The position numbers and the translations under genes are program-made. A stretch of DNA of 64,000 nucleotides, from the NCBI GenBank assembly GCA_963777695.1, contig CAVZRC010000003.1, positions 4,092,001 to 4,156,000 of the forward strand, in the 5' to 3' direction. The stretch is from CAVZRC01 sp963777695 (lineage in GTDB: Bacteria > Planctomycetota > Planctomycetia > Isosphaerales > Isosphaeraceae). Below the pieces are notes generated by a model. That model was given only the letters and a program-made list of their open reading frames with translations, did no database searches and had not been told where the DNA came from. Below are positions 20,241 to 28,952 of the stretch, piece by piece (position 1 is the stretch's first letter; each line of letters opens with the position of its first letter).

Positions 20241-20593
20241 CTCTCGTCCTTCTCGATCTTCTCGGCGGTGAAGATGAGCTTGCCATCCTCTTCCTTGAAG
20301 GTGCCGGTGATCTTCACCTTGGCCGGCTTGTCCTTGCTGGCGCCGCAGAAGCCAATCTTCGAGTGGGCATCCTTGGCAATCTTGTCGTGGACGATGTAGT
20401 ACGTCTTCTTCTTCCCATCCGTCGTCACGATGACGACGTTCTGACACTCGTCCTTCTCGGCGAGGGCGCACTTGGCGCACATACCTTCACCCTTGAACGT
20501 CTTCTTCTCGTCCTTCTTGGCGTCGTCGGCCCTCGAAACGCCCACGCACGAGAAGATCAAGCCAACCGCCGCAAGCTGCAACAATGTTCGCAT
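20237..20593 (-). CDS. Small exported cysteine-rich protein
   Basis: 118 residues from an ATG with GGAGA upstream. The signal peptide is TLLQLAAVGLIFSCVGVSRA. The mature part has MCAKCALAEKDECQNVV, then a Lys-rich beta segment, IGFCG, and KVKITGTFKEEDGKLIFTAE. The Cys-x-x-Cys plus two further Cys suggests metal binding or disulfides, like small planctomycete exported proteins around a CxxC core. The stop overlaps the proposed start of the ATP-grasp gene, so they share a transcript. It sits divergent from fae; any functional link is inference. Confidence 0.8.
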   Translation of the reverse strand: MRTLLQLAAVGLIFSCVGVSRADDAKKDEKKTFKGEGMCAKCALAEKDECQNVVIVTTDGKKKTYYIVHDKIAKDAHSKIGFCGASKDKPAKVKITGTFKEEDGKLIFTAEKIEKDES

Positions 20594-20916
20594 CGTCGGT
20601 CTCCAGGAAAAACCAATCAGGACATCAATCAAGCACTCGGCCCATAGGGTCGAGATCACGAACGTACCTACCGGTCTGTTGAAAGGATATTGAACCACCT
20701 CGGTCGGATGAAGACAACCGAGATTTATCGGAGAGCCCTCCGCCGAGATCAAGCTCGAGGAGCGTGGGGTTGCCCGGACCCACTGGAAAGTCGTATGATT
20801 CGGGTCCAAAACGCGAATAAAAGATCGCGGCGCCGCGGCTGGCGAATGCCCAGCTTCGGGTCAACAGCGTCCGGGATATGCCCCCACCAGATCGCCCCAA
20901 CCACGGAGAAACCGCA
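20594..20916. promoter_or_regulatory. Divergent control region between the small exported protein and fae
   Basis: About 320 bases between divergent start codons. It must hold both promoters. GGAG lies just before the fae ATG and GGAGA before the other gene. I see no palindromic operator that stands out. Confidence 0.5.
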
Positions 20917-21423
20917 ATGGCCAGCAGCATCCTCATGAATATCGGCGAGGCCCTCGTCGGCGAGGGCAACGAGATCGCCCACATCGACCTGCTCATCGGC
21001 GACAAGACGGGGCCGGTCGGGACCGCCTTCGCCACCGCGCTGGTCAATCAGTCGCACGGCCACACCAACCTGCTGGCCGTGCTCACGCCCAACCTGATCG
21101 CCAAGCCGGCCACGGTCATGATCACGAAAGTGACGATCAAGGGCATGAAGCAGGCCGTGCAGATGTTCGGCCCGGCGCAGTATGCGGTCGCCAAGGCCGT
21201 CGCCGATTGCGTCGCGGACGGCACAATCCCCGCCGATCAGGCCGACGACCTGGTGATCGTCTGCGGCGTCTTCATCCATCCCGAGGCCGAGGACAACGCC
21301 AAGATCCTCAAGTTCAACTACGAGGCCACCAAGCTCTCGATCCAGCGCGCCATGAAGAGCAGTCCCACCGCGGCCGAGATCACCGCTCAGAAGGACACGG
21401 TCAAGCACCCCTTCGCGGGCTGA
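20917..21423 (+). CDS. fae: Formaldehyde-activating enzyme
   Basis: 168 residues with strong family identity: IGEALVGEGNEIAHIDLLIG (the conserved catalytic His is in AHIDL), TAFATALVNQSHGHTNLLAV, and TIKGMKQAVQMFGPAQYAVA. Fae condenses formaldehyde with tetrahydromethanopterin to give methylene-H4MPT in the cytoplasm. The ATG at 20917 follows GGAG and gives the family-typical N-terminus. A methylene-H4MPT dehydrogenase gene follows 130 bases downstream, the next pathway step. In planctomycetes this pathway is best explained as formaldehyde detoxification or C1 oxidation rather than growth on methanol. Confidence 0.95.
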   Translation: MASSILMNIGEALVGEGNEIAHIDLLIGDKTGPVGTAFATALVNQSHGHTNLLAVLTPNLIAKPATVMITKVTIKGMKQAVQMFGPAQYAVAKAVADCVADGTIPADQADDLVIVCGVFIHPEAEDNAKILKFNYEATKLSIQRAMKSSPTAAEITAQKDTVKHPFAG

Positions 21424-21429
21424 GGTCCG

Positions 21430-21542
21430 CGAATCAACCGATTCCAGATTACGTATTCCAGATTGCGAATCAGAAAAACAGCCTCATACGTCAGGGGCTC
21501 ATGACTCCGCAATTCGGGATTCGAGATCTGCAATCCGCTCGG
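21430..21542. repeat. GATTCC-type repeat cluster between fae and mtd
   Basis: Two direct copies of ATTCCAGATT (21441-21450 and 21455-21464), with further degenerate copies (ATTCGGGATTCGAG) toward 21530. The same word family occurs at 1500-1552 and 23825-23902. Confidence 0.5.
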
Positions 21543-21553
21543 ATGAGAGGCGG

Positions 21554-22438
21554 ATGGCCACGATGGGCACCATGAAGTCGAACATCCTGATCCAGCTCGA
21601 TAGCGACTTGCAGCCGAGCGTATTCGACGCCGTGGTGGCCGTCAACGCGGGCGCCGACCACCTGTTCCGACACGGCGGCGTCACGCCGGCGAACGTCCGG
21701 GACCTGGTCTACGGCGCCCTCTTCACCCGAGGTCCGGCCGACCTCCACGCGACGGCGATCTTCATCGGCGGGTCGAACGTGTCGGCGGGCGAGGCGATCC
21801 TCGACACGGTGAAGAAGACCTTCTTCGGGCCGTTCCGGGTCTCCGTACTGTTCGACGCCAACGGCGCCAACACGACGGCGGCCGCGGCCGTCCTGGCCGC
21901 CTTGAAGGGTGTAGGGGGCTCGCTCGCGGGGGTGTCCGTGGCCGTCCTGGCCGCGACCGGGCCGGTCGGCCATCGCGCCGCCCGGCTCCTGGCCCGCCTC
22001 GGCGCCAAGGTCTCCGTCGGATCGCGCAGCCTCGACCGTGCCGGGGAGCTAGCCCAAACCCTCCTCCAGGCCACCGGTCGAGAGGTGACCCCTTTCGCGA
22101 CGGGGGATTCCGCCGACCTGGCCCGATCGCTCCGGGGCCAGTCGGTCGTCATCAGCGCGGGGGCCGCTGGGGTCACGATCCTGCCCGCCGCGGTCTGGAA
22201 GACACTCCCGGAGCTCAAGGTCTTGATCGACCTGAACGCCGTGCCGCCCCTCGGCATCGAGGGCGTCGAGGCCGGCGACAAGGACGCCGAGCGCGGGACC
22301 GCCCGCGCCTGGGGTGCCCTGGGTGTCGGCGGCACCAAGATGAAGATCCACAAGAAAGCGATCCAGGCCCTGTTCACGTCCAACGACAAGGTCTTCGACG
22401 CCGAGGAAGTCCTGGAGCTGGGACGTACCCTGGGCTGA
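21554..22438 (+). CDS. Methylene-tetrahydromethanopterin dehydrogenase (MtdB/MtdC type)
   Basis: 294 residues. The N-terminal domain, KSNILIQLDSDLQPSVFDAV and HLFRHGGVTPANVRDLVYGA, is characteristic of bacterial NAD(P)-dependent methylene-H4MPT dehydrogenases. The Rossmann part has VAVLAATGPVGHRAARLLAR and LKVLIDLNAVPPLGIEGVEA. It oxidises methylene-H4MPT to methenyl-H4MPT, directly after Fae. I cannot separate MtdB from MtdC by eye, so no symbol is given. The ATG at 21554 follows GAGAGG; ATGs at 21563 and 21572 are also in frame. Confidence 0.93.
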   Translation: MATMGTMKSNILIQLDSDLQPSVFDAVVAVNAGADHLFRHGGVTPANVRDLVYGALFTRGPADLHATAIFIGGSNVSAGEAILDTVKKTFFGPFRVSVLFDANGANTTAAAAVLAALKGVGGSLAGVSVAVLAATGPVGHRAARLLARLGAKVSVGSRSLDRAGELAQTLLQATGREVTPFATGDSADLARSLRGQSVVISAGAAGVTILPAAVWKTLPELKVLIDLNAVPPLGIEGVEAGDKDAERGTARAWGALGVGGTKMKIHKKAIQALFTSNDKVFDAEEVLELGRTLG

Positions 22439-22454
22439 CCGCCGGACACGTTCC

Positions 22455-22913
22455 TCAAGAGATCGTTAACCAGTCACGGGCGTCGATACCAGGAAAACGA
22501 GTGAAGTGCCGGACATTGTTCGTGGCGATGGTGACGGTATCGCCAGGCTGGCCCGCGGTGTCTGCCATTCCGGCGAGTATGGCATCCCCGTCGAGCTCCG
22601 ATTTGCCGGCCGTCGGAAGACCGGCTTTACGGACCAACGCCCAGTATTCCGCCGCTCGGTCCCACACGGCTTGGTTCACGTCGATGTAGTTGAACCGTGT
22701 GCGTAAGACATCGAGATTGTGGATCTTCGTGATGGCTCGCACGCGGATGAGCTCACGCCGCACCTCGTAATCGCAAATCGAGGGGATGAGTATCTCCGCT
22801 CCGGCCGTTTCGAGCGCCCGGAACCAATCGCGGCACTGGTCGACCAGAGGAATGCCCCGGCGCGAACAAGCCAACCCGAGTGGTCCCGAATCGAGCAAGA
22901 CCAGTCGGGCCAT
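22455..22913 (-). CDS. PIN-domain toxin, VapC-like
   Basis: About 152 residues. Acidic positions typical of PIN ribonucleases are visible: LVLLDSGPLGLAC (first Asp), SICDYEVRREL (Glu), ELDGDAILAGMAD (Asp pair) and TIATNNVRHFTRFPG. PIN toxins cleave RNA, commonly initiator tRNA or rRNA. The ATG at 22913 overlaps the upstream gene's stop (TGATG). It lies between mtd and the pterin dehydratase, on the opposite strand to mtd. Confidence 0.88.
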   Translation of the reverse strand: MARLVLLDSGPLGLACSRRGIPLVDQCRDWFRALETAGAEILIPSICDYEVRRELIRVRAITKIHNLDVLRTRFNYIDVNQAVWDRAAEYWALVRKAGLPTAGKSELDGDAILAGMADTAGQPGDTVTIATNNVRHFTRFPGIDARDWLTIS

Positions 22914-23203
22914 CAATAGAGGCCCAATCCTTCGAAGATCTTCCGACCTTCAGGGCGGTTCTCATCAATCCCGCGCATGAACTCGGCTTCGATCCCGATC
23001 GGGTCGTCATCGGGCAGCTTCTCAATCGCCCTAAGCGCCGGATCGCGGCCTCGGATCGCGACTTTCCGCTCCTCGGCCGAGAGCGGGATCAATCGGCCGT
23101 GCGCATCCAACTGACGCGGAGGAAAGCACGGGATCGGGCCGAGTTCATCAATCAGTCCGTCGTGGGTCGAGTCTTCGCCGTGTTGGACATTAGGCGTTGC
23201 CAT
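22913..23203 (-). CDS. Putative antitoxin of the PIN toxin
   Basis: 96 residues, acidic and hydrophilic, ending DENRPEGRKIFEGLGLY. It precedes and overlaps the PIN gene in the usual antitoxin-toxin order. I do not recognise a DNA-binding fold; the segment LIPLSAEERKVAIRGRDPAL could be the toxin-binding helix. The role is assigned from position and size. Confidence 0.75.
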   Translation of the reverse strand: MATPNVQHGEDSTHDGLIDELGPIPCFPPRQLDAHGRLIPLSAEERKVAIRGRDPALRAIEKLPDDDPIGIEAEFMRGIDENRPEGRKIFEGLGLY

Positions 23204-23380
23204 GAATCGCTCCTGACTCTGAAAAGGTTCGGAGCCCCGGGAATCGACGCGAGTCCTGACGAGGAGGCTTCTCCAGGCCCGCTCCTAATCCTCCGTAATA
23301 TTATACTCGCCCGTCCTCCGTCGATCGCGGCTCGCCAGCGAACTGGCTCGTCTCGACGAGAGCGTACATTTCCGGCACAT

Positions 23381-23746
23381 TCATTTCTTGCCCTGAACGA
23401 ACTTGTTAGGCGTTCCCTCAAGGGGCCCTCCCGGCTCGGGCCGCCAGAGTACGACTTCCTCGATCTTGCGCGCCATCGCGAAATCCTTGTCGGTGATCCC
23501 TCCCGCGGAGTGCGTCTTCAGCTTGACCCAGACCTTGCCCCAGGTGACCGAGAGGTCGGCGTGGTGCCAGGCCGCCTCGCAGAGGTAGCCGATGGCGTTG
23601 ACGAGCATCAGAGTCGTAGGCCAGCCATCGGTGTTGTACTTGCGACGCAGCCAGCCGTCTTCGAGATACCACGCGTCGAGGCCCTCGGCCTGGATCCTGT
23701 CCGGGATCTCATCGTCGCTGTAGACCTTCGGTTGTTCCGCGGCCAT
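23381..23746 (-). CDS. Pterin-4a-carbinolamine dehydratase-like protein
   Basis: 121 residues. The family signature is clear: EAAWHHADLSVTWGKVWVKL followed by KTHSAGGITDKDFAMARKIE, with the adjacent His pair and the conserved T-H-x-A-G-G-(I/L)-T. These enzymes dehydrate 4a-hydroxy-tetrahydropterins. Homologs occur in bacterial H4MPT gene clusters, where they may act on methanopterin or its precursors. With no aromatic amino acid hydroxylase in the window, a link to the nearby fae/mtd genes is favoured. It could instead serve a hydroxylase elsewhere. Confidence 0.88.
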   Translation of the reverse strand: MAAEQPKVYSDDEIPDRIQAEGLDAWYLEDGWLRRKYNTDGWPTTLMLVNAIGYLCEAAWHHADLSVTWGKVWVKLKTHSAGGITDKDFAMARKIEEVVLWRPEPGGPLEGTPNKFVQGKK

Positions 23747-23824
23747 GATCGGAGTTCCTCACGGGGTTCGGGGTCGACAGCCGATAACTCAGAGCTTGTG
23801 AAGGAGTCTGATAACAGATCGCGG

Positions 23825-23902
23825 ATTCCGGATTGCGCATTCGAAGCCCTCGATTATTCGGGCTTCAAATTCATGGGTAATTCGCAATCCGGTATCTGGA
23901 AT
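23825..23902. repeat. GATTCC-type palindromic repeat
   Basis: Nested inverted repeat. The outer arms are CCGGATTGCG (23828-23837) and CGCAATCCGG (23883-23892). The inner arms are GAAGCCC (23843-23849) and GGGCTTC (23860-23866). It shares words with the clusters at 1500 and 21430 and lies between two minus-strand genes. Confidence 0.6.
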
Positions 23903-23920
23903 TGATTGATTCACAGCCTC

Positions 23921-24971
23921 TCAGAAGCCGAGTCCCTTGGTCGTGAGGCGAACCCGGCCGATGTACATGTCGGCCGTGATATACAGGACGGAGCCATCCT
24001 CGCCCCAGCCGCAGTTGGCGGTCGCCTCGCCGGTGGCGAAAGTTCCGAGATGGGTGCCGTCGGGTGCAAAGACCAGCACGCCGCCGGGCCCCGTCGCGAA
24101 CAGATTGCCCGACGCGTCGACCTTCATGCCGTCCGGCAGTCCCTTCTTCCTCGCGGATACCGAGCTGGTCGCGTCGGCGAAGACGCGGCCGGGGCCGATC
24201 GTGCCGTCATCTTTGACCGGGAATGCCATCCAGATCGCCTTGGCGGGGTCGGAGTTGGCCACGTATAGCGTCTTCTCGTCGGGCGAGAGCGCGATACCGT
24301 TGGGAAAGGTCATCGCCTTCGTCAACAGCGTGACCGAGCCGTCTACCGCCGAGATCCGGTAGACGCCGTTGAAGTCCAGCTCCTTGGACGGGTCCTTGTT
24401 CAGCCCCAGCAGGCCGTAGGGCGGGTCGGTGAAGTAGAGGTCGCCATTCGACTTGAACACGCCGTCATTGGGGCTGTTGAATCGCTTCCCCATGTACCTG
24501 TCGGCGATGGTGGTGAACGCGTCGGATTCCAGACGCGCGACGCGACGATCGCCGTGCTGGCAGAGGACCAGCCGGCCCTTCCCGTCCATCACCAGGCCAT
24601 TCGAGCCCGGCTCGCCGCCGCGCGGGGTCGAGCCAGTATAGCCGCTCGGCTTGAGGAAGACGCTCACACCCTTGCCGTCCTGCCACTGGAAGACGGTGTT
24701 CATCGGCACGTCCGAGAACAGCAGGCGTCCGTGGCCCTTGTCCCAGACCGGGCCCTCGGACCAGTCGAAGCCCTCGGCGATCCGCTCGACCCGCGTGCCG
24801 GCCGGTACGAGTCGATCGAACCGAGGATCCAGCCGCTCGATCGTGCCGAGCGTCGGCCGTTCGGTCTTTTCCTGGGCTTGCGCTCGGCGATAGCCCAAGG
24901 CCGATGCAGGTACACACCGCGGCCGTGGCAGCGGACACGATCAAGCTCCGATGCAATCTCATTGGTGGCAT
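23921..24971 (-). CDS. SMP-30/gluconolactonase family protein, exported (frameshifted signal peptide)
   Basis: The main frame holds an SMP-30-type six-bladed propeller: WSEGPVWDKGHGRLLFSDVP, NGLVMDGKGRLVLCQHGDRR, RFNSPNDGVFKSNGDLYFTD, MTFPNGIALSPDEKTLYVAN and GLPDGMKVDASGNLFATGPG. These carry the expected metal-binding Glu, Asn and Asp. The N-terminal signal peptide (MRLHRSLIVSAATAAVCTC) is in another frame. Dropping one base near 24899-24902 joins it to YRRAQAQEKTERP, giving a clean AQA cleavage site. It probably hydrolyses a sugar lactone in the periplasm. The start is at 24971 or 24962. Confidence 0.85.
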
Positions 24972-25086
24972 CACCCCGAGAAAGTAGATAAGTCGATCAG
25001 GCTGCAAAGCCGGACCTCCGCGCGGATCATCTCCCATGAAGGTATCTCGCGCCGCGCGGCAGGGCAACTCTCTGGCCGGTTTGTCG

Positions 25087-26284
25087 TCACGCGCTTCGGC
25101 TGAGCACCGAATCGTAAGCGGATGGGTGCTCAAGGCCGTCGAAGCAATCGAGCAGGGCGCTCGCGGATGCATCCCAGGTGAATCGCGCGGATCGTTCGCG
25201 TGCCAGACGGGCCAGACTCTCGCGGAGACCGGGTTCGGCGAGAAGCCCATCGATGGCCTCGGCGATGGAGGCGACGTCGGTCGGATCGAAATACACACCG
25301 GCCTCGCCGACGACCTCCGGCAGAGACCCCGTCCGGCTGGAGATCACCGGCGTACCGCAAGCCATCGCCTCCACGGCGGGGAGCCCGAAACCTTCCAGGA
25401 GCGATGGCTGGATCAGTGCGTAGGCGTGACCGTACAGGTAGACGAGATCCTCATCGGGCACGAATCCCGTCAAGTGGACGCGATCCTCCAGCTCGTGCCG
25501 CGCGATCGCCGCGCGGATCTCGGGGACATGCGTGTGGAAGACGTCATGGACATCGCCCGTCAGGACAAGGCGGGCGTCGGCCCGGGACGATCGGGCGAAC
25601 GCCTCGATCAGCCGGAGCAGATTCTTGTGGGGACTCAGCCCGCCGACATAGAGCAGGAAAGCGCCCGCCGGGCTCGAGCCCGTGGCGGCGGAGGATCGAG
25701 TCGGCTTCGGTTCCGTCGGCCCGGGGGCCGAAGATCGGGTCGGCGCCCTCGGTGATGACGTGGATCCTGGGGTCGGGCCTGCCCAGCCAGCCTTCGATCG
25801 CCCGGCGCGAGGCGTGGGAGACGGTCACGATCCGGTCGGCCCATCGGACCGCGACGGCCTCCTTGAGCCGCCAGGCGATCCGGCCACTCAGCCGGGAGAA
25901 GACCAGCTCGGGATGGGAGAGCGGCAGCGTGTCGTGCATGGTCACGACCAGCTTGCTCACGCCCCAGACCGGGAAGAAGCTGTAGGTGGCGGGAAAGTAC
26001 ATCAGATCGACGCCCGAACGTGCCACTGCCCGGCCCATGGCCAGCATATCGCGCAACCGACGCCGTCCCTGGGCCGATGCCGCACGGCTGGGCGCCTGGC
26101 CCACCTCGACCACGACCCGATCGAACCCCGAGGGCACCTCGACTGTCGTTGCCGACGGTCGGTCGACGAAGACGACGAATTGATGCCCAGTATCCTGGTG
26201 CGCCAGCGCCTCGACGAGCCGCCGGGCGAACCGGCCGAATCCCCGGCGATTGGACAGGCAACTCCCGTCAATTCCAATTCTCAT
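25087..26284 (-). CDS. Glycosyltransferase family 4 (frameshifted)
   Basis: The N-terminal half from the ATG at 26284 reads MRIGIDGSCLSNRRGFGRFA, YSFFPVWGVSKLVVTMHDTL and DRIVTVSHASRRAIE. The C-terminal half in another frame has LYGHAYALIQPSLLEGFGLP and AVEAMACGTPVISSRTGSLP, with the GT4 E-x7-E pair. An extra A in the AAA at 25658-25660 separates them; correcting it gives the expected LYVGGLSPHKNLLRLIEAF. GT-B retaining enzymes of this kind move a nucleotide-sugar residue to a glycan acceptor. It ends a minus-strand row with the Rpn-type nuclease and GT2 genes. Confidence 0.88.
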
Positions 26285-26361
26285 CGTCACCCTCGCGTCA
26301 TCGCGCCATGTCGAGTGCGAGCCCGTTCCAAAGAAGACCCCACCGGGGGGGCCGAGAGACT

Positions 26362-27474
26362 TTACGTCTGCCGCCCTTTCTTCGATCGAGGTCCGCGCTT
26401 CCATAGCCGGCGCAATTCGTCTGTGCTGGCTGCCGTCACGATCGCATCAAGAATCTTACGGAGCAATTCGTGGTCTTGAATCTTGCGGACTTCCGGCATC
26501 AGATCCAGGCCCTCGACGCCGAACTTCAGCTTCAAGCATGCCTCGATGCCTCTCCGGATGCCTTCGAGCAACCCCAGCTCCTTGCCCTCCTCAAGGCCCT
26601 CCTCAAGGCCCTCCTTCCGGCCTTCCTCCCGGCCCTCCTCCCGGCCCTCCTTCCGGCCCTCCTTCCGGCCCTCCTCCCTGCCGACACGCTCTGCAATCGT
26701 GATAAACGGCATGAGCTTCTCCTGCTGGTGCGCTTTGATCTCTTGCCAGAATCGCCGCTCTTGTCCCGGCGGCAAATCCATGATCCAGTCGATGAACCGG
26801 AACAACTCTCTTAAATCTTCCGGATCCATCCCTCGCTCGTAAAGTCCCTTGACCAGCCGGATCTTCCAGGCATACCGGTTGGCCGGCGACCGACGCGTCT
26901 CCAGGGTCTTCAGGTGGGCGAGTACCACCATGGCGAACGGATTCGGATCGGCCTCCAGCGAAGGATCATGCCTCTCATAGTCCAGTAGCTTGACGATCGG
27001 AAACTCCGTACGGGCGTGGAAGCCCCACCGGGAATACCCGTACTGGCTCGGTCGCCAATCGGGGTCGTCGTCGGCCAGGATCGCCAAGCTGATCACCTCG
27101 CGATCGTATCGGTCGAAGATGCGGTGATTGTAGACGTGCATCCGCTTGGGGAAGTCGTCTTCTTTCCAGGTCTGCACTTCCACATGGATCAGGAGCCACT
27201 TCTCTTCCCCGCTCCTGAGCCACACCTTGACCAGCTTGTCCACGTAGCGCCGACCCTGCTTCGATTGGCGCACGATCGGTTGCAGTTCCTTGTCCAGCAT
27301 CTCATAACCGCGGCCCCAGTCGATCTCGGCGTGAGCTTGCGGGAAGAAGAAGGCCATGCAGCGCTCGAAATATCGATCCAGCGCCTCTTTCCAAGGACCA
27401 TCATAATCGGTCCTTCGAACCTTCGAGGCCCCGCTCCGACCGGCCATTCCTCGCCTAGGTTTGCGTTTCGACAT
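26362..27474 (-). CDS. Rpn-type PD-(D/E)XK nuclease/transposase-like protein
   Basis: About 370 residues from an ATG at 27474. The N-terminal region resembles the Rpn/transposase_31-related nuclease fold: FFFPQAHAEIDWGRGYEMLD, then LLIHVEVQTWKEDDFPKRMH carrying E-x-Q, then FDRYDREVISLAILADDD. A helical middle follows. Then comes a charged repeat (residues about 285-320, GREEGRKEGR and similar) encoded by 12-base tandem repeats. A short C-terminal helical domain closes it. Proteins of this type are numerous in planctomycetes and cyanobacteria; some relatives promote recombination. Neither catalytic activity nor a target is shown by sequence alone. Confidence 0.75.
   Translation of the reverse strand: MSKRKPRRGMAGRSGASKVRRTDYDGPWKEALDRYFERCMAFFFPQAHAEIDWGRGYEMLDKELQPIVRQSKQGRRYVDKLVKVWLRSGEEKWLLIHVEVQTWKEDDFPKRMHVYNHRIFDRYDREVISLAILADDDPDWRPSQYGYSRWGFHARTEFPIVKLLDYERHDPSLEADPNPFAMVVLAHLKTLETRRSPANRYAWKIRLVKGLYERGMDPEDLRELFRFIDWIMDLPPGQERRFWQEIKAHQQEKLMPFITIAERVGREEGRKEGRKEGREEGREEGRKEGLEEGLEEGKELGLLEGIRRGIEACLKLKFGVEGLDLMPEVRKIQDHELLRKILDAIVTAASTDELRRLWKRGPRSKKGRQT
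26590..26690. repeat. In-frame 12-base tandem repeat inside the Rpn-type gene
   Basis: About eight near copies of a 12-base unit (plus-strand CTTCCGGCCCTC and variants) encode the charged GREE/GRKE repeat. Unit length is a multiple of three, so copy-number changes would keep the frame. Confidence 0.75.
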
Positions 27475-27527
27475 AGCCACTGCCAGACCCAGGGCGCCAG
27501 GCAAAGCGCCGGCTTACGGATATCGTG

Positions 27528-28695
27528 TCACTTCCCCTTCGCTCGATCCATCTCGGCGTCATTCGCGTTCCTCTTCGCCTGTCCCCGCGAAACCCTTGTC
27601 TTCGCCGACAAATGGGGAACGGGTACGGCGGTACTATCCGGTCGCCCCGTCGCCATCCGGGGGCCCCTCAACTGCCAGTGAACCGTCGCGATCACGACCG
27701 AGATCCCGCAACAGCAGTAATACACCAGGTGGAGTGGCAGTGCCGCCAGTGCGAAGCCCAGCCCCCGACGACGGGCGAAGAAGGCGAATAACGGCCGGTT
27801 CAAGGCGATGATCGCCGCCAGGCCCATCCCCACGACCGGCGCCAGCCAGAGCCGGAAGAGGCTCAACACGGCGGCGATCAGCGTGAGCCCGGTCAGGGCG
27901 ACGCTCGCCTTCTGATTGCCCTTGACGTTCAGGTCGGTCTCGACCGTCCCGGTCCGCTTGATCAGGAGCATCCAGGGGACGCCGCGGCGGAAGATATCGG
28001 TCCGGACCATCTCGAAGAGCGTCCAGCGCCTTCAGGTGCGTCGCCTGGACGTCGCGGGCCAGCACGATGCGGTGGCCGGCGCGGGTCAGTCGATAACCGA
28101 GCTCGATATCCTCGATCGCCGGCCGCGGATAGAGCCGGGGATCGAACCCGCCGAATTCGAGGAACAGCTCGCGGCGAATCAGTCCGCATCCCGTCCAGAA
28201 GGTATGGGCAGGCCGGACGTGGTCCACGAACGGGCCGTTCTGGTGGACGAAATGGTGGAGCAGGTTCCGGTACTGGCTGACGATCCCCGGAGAGGCCGGA
28301 TCGTCATCGTAGGAGCCGAAGAGGGCCGCGAGGCCCGGGTCGGTCTCGAATCGTGCCATGGCCCGGGCGAGGGTCTGGGGATGGACGGCGACATCGGCGT
28401 CGAGGAAGAAGATCAGGGGAGCGGTCGCGGACCGGGCGCCGAGGTTCCTGGCGGCGGCCGGGCCCTGGGGCGTCGGGATCGCGACCACGACCGCACCGGC
28501 ACGTCGGGCGATGGCGGCCGAATCATCGGTCGAGCCGTCATCGACGACGATCAGCTCGAAGTCGGTCAGGATCGAGTCGCGAAGCCGACGGAGACAGCAC
28601 TCGAAGTCGCGGCCACCGTTGCGAACGGGGACCACCACCGAGAGCGACGGCCTCCGCGGCCCCGGGCTCGTCGGACCGGCGGGGACATCGTCCAT
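27528..28695 (-). CDS. Membrane glycosyltransferase family 2 (frameshifted)
   Basis: The first part (ATG at 28695, GAGGG upstream) is a GT-A domain: SLSVVVPVRNGGRDFECCLR, ELIVVDDGSTDDSA, APLIFFLDADVAVHP (DxD) and PAIEDIELGYRLTRAGHRIV. A single extra base at 28029-28030 breaks the frame. The other frame continues RTDIFRRGVPWMLLIKRTG and then three hydrophobic helices (LTLIAAVLSLFRLWLAPVV; LGFALAALPLHLVYYCCCG). The expected ATHLKRWTLFEMVRTDI reads smoothly after correction. It probably adds a sugar to a lipid-linked or surface glycan at the inner membrane. Confidence 0.88.
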
Positions 28696-28952
28696 GATCT
28701 TCCCTCGCCCGTCAGGACTGGAGGACTGCCGGAATGCGTCACCATCCTTGGGATCGCCCGAACAGCTCCAATCGGTCCACTCTTCTCAGTCCGTTCCCCG
28801 CCCGAAGGCCGGGAGAAGCGCACCGCCGGGACGCAGTCGCGACGTGCCGCGGGACTGTAGCCGGAACCCCATCGGCTGTCAACGCAGCCCGTCCGCGCCG
28901 CGCAATTGCGCCAATTCGACCCTGCGGCCGTCGATCCGAATGCGACGCGACA

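Noticed and set aside
26590..26690. CRISPR-like short regular repeats
   Set aside because: The 12-base units have no spacers and are coding.
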